Below, in pieces: positions 40,593 through 42,534 of a DNA stretch of 42,534 nt (the stretch's first letter is position 1; each line of letters begins with the position of its first letter). The translations under genes and the position numbers were made by a program. The DNA lies in NCBI GenBank assembly GCA_018819265.1, contig JAHJQI010000209.1, positions 1-42,534 of the forward strand, written 5' to 3'. The DNA comes from Alphaproteobacteria bacterium (GTDB taxonomy: Bacteria; Pseudomonadota; Alphaproteobacteria; Rhizobiales; Hyphomicrobiaceae). The notes beneath the pieces are model-generated. The model made no database searches and had not been told where the DNA came from. It saw nothing but the letters and a program-made list of their open reading frames with translations.

Positions 40593-41736
40593 ATGGTTCA
40601 CAGGTCTCGGCCTTGTAGGCGCGTCCATGGCCGTCGGTGCCCTGGCCTGGAGCGGTCAGGTGTTGACCCTTCCGTTCGCCTGCCTGTTTCCGGCGCTCTG
40701 GGCCTTCGCACCGACGCGGCTTGTGGCCGCTCTGGTCTCGATGACATACTTCCTCGCAGCATCGCGGGATCTGCCGCAAGGCGCCTCGACCTATCTCGGG
40801 ATCGGTCTGATCGAAAGCACCGGGCTCTGGTTTGCCGCGTCCGCCAGCTTCGTGTTCGTGCACACGCTGCTTTGGACATCGAAGTCCGGATGGAATCGCG
40901 CGGCGCGGTATAGCGTGGCGACGACCCTGATGGCCTTGCCGCCTCTCGGTATCACCGGATGGGCAGGGCCGGTCACAGCGGCTGGTGTGATGTTTCCAGG
41001 ATGGGGATGGTTCGGGCTCGCAGCCACGGCGACCGGCCTGCTCCTCATGACGACGAGAAACTGGCCGATCGCCGCGCTTGCCCTGGGAGGAGTTTGGGCA
41101 TGGTCCGCCGCGACCTGGACACCTCCAACTGTGCCCGATGGATGGATCGGGATCAACACCAGCTTTGACTATTCCGACAAGGCCAAAGCGAACGATTATG
41201 AGCAGCACCTCTCGACCATAGCCATGGTCCAAAAGGCGGTAGGCGAGGGGCACTCGGTGATCGTCCTGCCCGAAAGCGCATTCGGAACCTGGACGCCGAC
41301 AACCGAGCGTCTCTGGACCCAGAACCTCAAGGGAAGCGACGTGACCGTTCTCGGCGGCGCCGTCGTCCTCAACGCCCAAGGCTATGACAATGTGATCGTC
41401 AAACTGACGGCGACCGGCAGCGACATCCTCTACCGGCAGCGCATGCCCGTGCCCGTCGCCATGTGGTGGCCCAGATCGATTGAAGGAGCGAAAGCCCATT
41501 TCTCCCAGAGTCCGTCCGCAAACTTCGTCGGTTACCCAATCGCGCCGCTAATCTGCTATGAGCAATTGATTGTATGGCCTGTTCTTCAATCGATGCTATC
41601 TTCACCGGGCGTCGTCGTTGCAATAGGAAATACTTGGTGGACAGCAAGCACTGAAATTGTCGAAACTCAGAAGGAGATAACGAAATCCTGGGCATCTCTG
41701 TTTCATAAGAGCCTCGTTACTGCATACAATTACTAA
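40513..41736 (+). CDS. traB: TraB, conjugal transfer membrane protein with nitrilase-like domain
   Basis: A 407-residue protein with several N-terminal membrane segments (about 28-200), then a carbon-nitrogen-hydrolase-like domain. Visible are IVLPESAFGTW (Glu, about 253) and PLICYEQLIVWP (Cys, about 348); at the usual Lys position the sequence is YRQRMPVPVAMW, so the lysine seems to be replaced. TraB raises conjugation efficiency in Ti plasmids by an unknown mechanism. AAGGGGG-type purines precede the ATG, which lies inside traF. From about 41560 codon use turns A+T-rich, unlike the rest of the gene, so the end may have been replaced by recombination; length is still normal. Confidence 0.88.
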   Translation: MTHAISGRFRLPVFSDLRNRLSRSSHRWFTGLGLVGASMAVGALAWSGQVLTLPFACLFPALWAFAPTRLVAALVSMTYFLAASRDLPQGASTYLGIGLIESTGLWFAASASFVFVHTLLWTSKSGWNRAARYSVATTLMALPPLGITGWAGPVTAAGVMFPGWGWFGLAATATGLLLMTTRNWPIAALALGGVWAWSAATWTPPTVPDGWIGINTSFDYSDKAKANDYEQHLSTIAMVQKAVGEGHSVIVLPESAFGTWTPTTERLWTQNLKGSDVTVLGGAVVLNAQGYDNVIVKLTATGSDILYRQRMPVPVAMWWPRSIEGAKAHFSQSPSANFVGYPIAPLICYEQLIVWPVLQSMLSSPGVVVAIGNTWWTASTEIVETQKEITKSWASLFHKSLVTAYNY

Positions 41737-41940
41737 TATACATAGCCGTATAGCGAAAGTGTTTCGCTAGTAATTACTTATATTAACTAAACTAAAACAA
41801 TTGGATTTAATATAAATAATCTATATAATATAATATTTCGTATAATATTTTTTAAGAACTATTAATTTTAATAGGAGTATTTAGAAATACTATAATTGCA
41901 AATATGCAAATCAACTGTGTATTTTCGCTGGCTGCGCACG
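41737..41940. other. Extremely A+T-rich intergenic region after traB
   Basis: About 200 bases, much of it only A and T (especially 41797-41885, with repeated TATAATAT units), in a GC-rich window. No gene is visible. It starts just after traB and ends at an eroded insertion-sequence remnant. It may be foreign DNA, a promoter-rich spacer or a replication- or recombination-related region; nothing decides among these. Confidence 0.7.
41751..41769 (+). terminator. Hairpin after traB
   Basis: TAGCGAAA (41751-41758) pairs with TTTCGCTA (41762-41769) over a GTG loop, 14 bases past the traB stop. No clear T-tract follows, so it is a possible terminator only. Confidence 0.5.
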
Positions 41941-41943
41941 GAT

Positions 41944-42091
41944 GGTCTGCTGCCTACAGACGCTTTTGAGCGTGGTTGATGCAGGGGAGTCTGACGCCAT
42001 GCTTTCGGTGGGGCTCCGAAAGAGGCACACCCGCATCATGCTCCCTCAGGGCCACAATGATTTGCTCTTCGCTGAACCGACGGCATTTCAT
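41944..42091 (-). pseudogene. Eroded IS3-family orfA remnant
   Basis: From the ATG at 42091 the minus strand reads MKCRRFSEEQIIVALREHDA, GVPLSEPHRKHGV, which is the start of an IS3-type OrfA (compare the usual RFTEEQI...RKHG pattern). It then loses similarity and stops after about 45 codons, next to the A+T-rich region. AAAGGA lies before the ATG. No orfB and no right end are present. This fragment is unrelated in sequence to the complete IS3 element at 9580-10901. Confidence 0.7.
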
Positions 42092-42423
42092 GTTCTGGTC
42101 CTTTCAATTCGGTCAGAACGAACTTCAAGCTGGATTAGATGCAGGGGGCAATGTCAAACCTGCGCGGTAATGCGAACCTCACGGATCGCATCAATCCGAG
42201 CCATTCCCTATCCAACAAGTAAGTCAACCTGCCGCAACTTCGTGACAATTAATTCCGGCTTGTTTCGTTCGTTCGCCATCTCCAGTCCTCATTATCTCAA
42301 CCATTACGGTGGACCAGGTCAGTTTGGAGGCTCGCTAAATAAATGTTGTCAATGGCTGGACGGATGGCATTGTCTGATTTAGATTAATTAGATCGCTAAT
42401 TATACGAGGAAAAAGGAGGAGCC
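42092..42423. other. Region between the IS remnant and the Rieske gene
   Basis: About 330 bases with mixed composition and no gene I can support; the plus-strand frame 41942-42382 runs antisense to the IS remnant and is not protein-like. 42370-42410 is A+T-rich (TTGTCT at 42371, TAATTATAC at 42396) and is the likely promoter region of the oxygenase gene. Confidence 0.4.
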
Positions 42424-42534
42424 ATGCTCACGCCCGAAGAAAATGACGTTTTGACCCGTGTCGGACCGGACAAGCCGATGGGCAAGCTGATGCGTCAGCA
42501 CTGGACCCCGGTCTGCCTGATCGAGGAGGTCGCC
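42424..42534 (+). CDS. Rieske aromatic-ring oxygenase alpha subunit, N-terminal part only
   Basis: 37 codons before the window ends. They read MLTPEENDVLTRVGPDKPMG, then KLMRQHWTPVCLIEEVA, matching the N-terminus of phthalate 4,5-dioxygenase/vanillate demethylase-type oxygenases, just ahead of the Rieske iron-sulphur domain. Such enzymes hydroxylate or demethylate aromatic acids. AAGGAGGAG precedes the ATG. It marks a change from transfer functions to catabolic cargo or host genes. The substrate cannot be judged from this fragment. Confidence 0.8.
   Translation, partial: MLTPEENDVLTRVGPDKPMGKLMRQHWTPVCLIEEVA

Noticed and set aside
1..42534. CRISPR array or rRNA/tRNA genes
   Set aside because: No regularly spaced direct repeats and no rRNA or tRNA signatures were found by reading.

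Overview
The window looks like accessory DNA from an alphaproteobacterium, most likely of the order Hyphomicrobiales (Rhizobiales). The evidence is the Ti/rhizobial-type transfer genes (traA, traF, traB rightward; traC, traD, traG leftward), an oriT-like region between the two arms, and the plasmid-backbone families around them (DUF1419-, DUF3085- and DUF736-type proteins, an ArdC-like protein, a ParB-like protein, a giant methylase-helicase). Base composition is GC-rich with GC-rich third positions, except for an extremely A+T-rich stretch near 41.74-41.93 kb. I read it as part of a conjugative plasmid or integrative conjugative element loaded with defence, toxin and metal genes.

Layout. 285-4777 (minus): a tight three-gene operon of a ComEC-type metallo-beta-lactamase-fold protein, an E2-E1-JAB triple fusion and a patatin-like phospholipase. 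It combines type II CBASS-like ubiquitin-transfer parts and a lipase effector with no CD-NTase, and is the best candidate for a poorly described system. 5694-7294: hipBA toxin-antitoxin pair. 7394-8842: membrane-associated DUF2235 lipase-like protein. 9352-11848: small Cys-rich protein, small basic protein and membrane-anchored thermonuclease, originally one operon, now split by a complete IS3-family element (9580-10901). 12244-25051: plasmid backbone (Toprim protein, DUF1419, DUF3085, methylase-helicase broken by an amber codon, PemK/Phd-like toxin-antitoxin pair, ParB-like protein, several unknown proteins). 25435-28576: RloC/AAA_13-like zinc-hook ATPase cut by an IS5-family (IS427-like) element. 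29026-31423: small unknown gene, ArdC-like antirestriction protein, DUF736 protein. 31489-34079: WGR-domain gene and a MerR-controlled metal cassette (CDF-type transporter flanked by two isoprenylcysteine-methyltransferase-like membrane proteins). 34111-41736: traG-traD-traC, oriT, traA-traF-traB. 41737-42423: A+T-rich DNA and an eroded IS3 orfA remnant. 42424-end: start of a Rieske oxygenase.

Together: the tra genes move the element. ArdC and the methylase-helicase probably help it past host restriction. HipBA and PemK/Phd may stabilise it. The ubiquitin-like operon, the RloC-like ATPase and perhaps the DUF2235 and nuclease genes look like anti-phage or inter-element weapons. Two of these, the helicase and the ATPase, are visibly damaged, so the island is decaying or in flux. 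No mating-pair-formation (trb/virB) genes, replication initiator or integrase are in the window.
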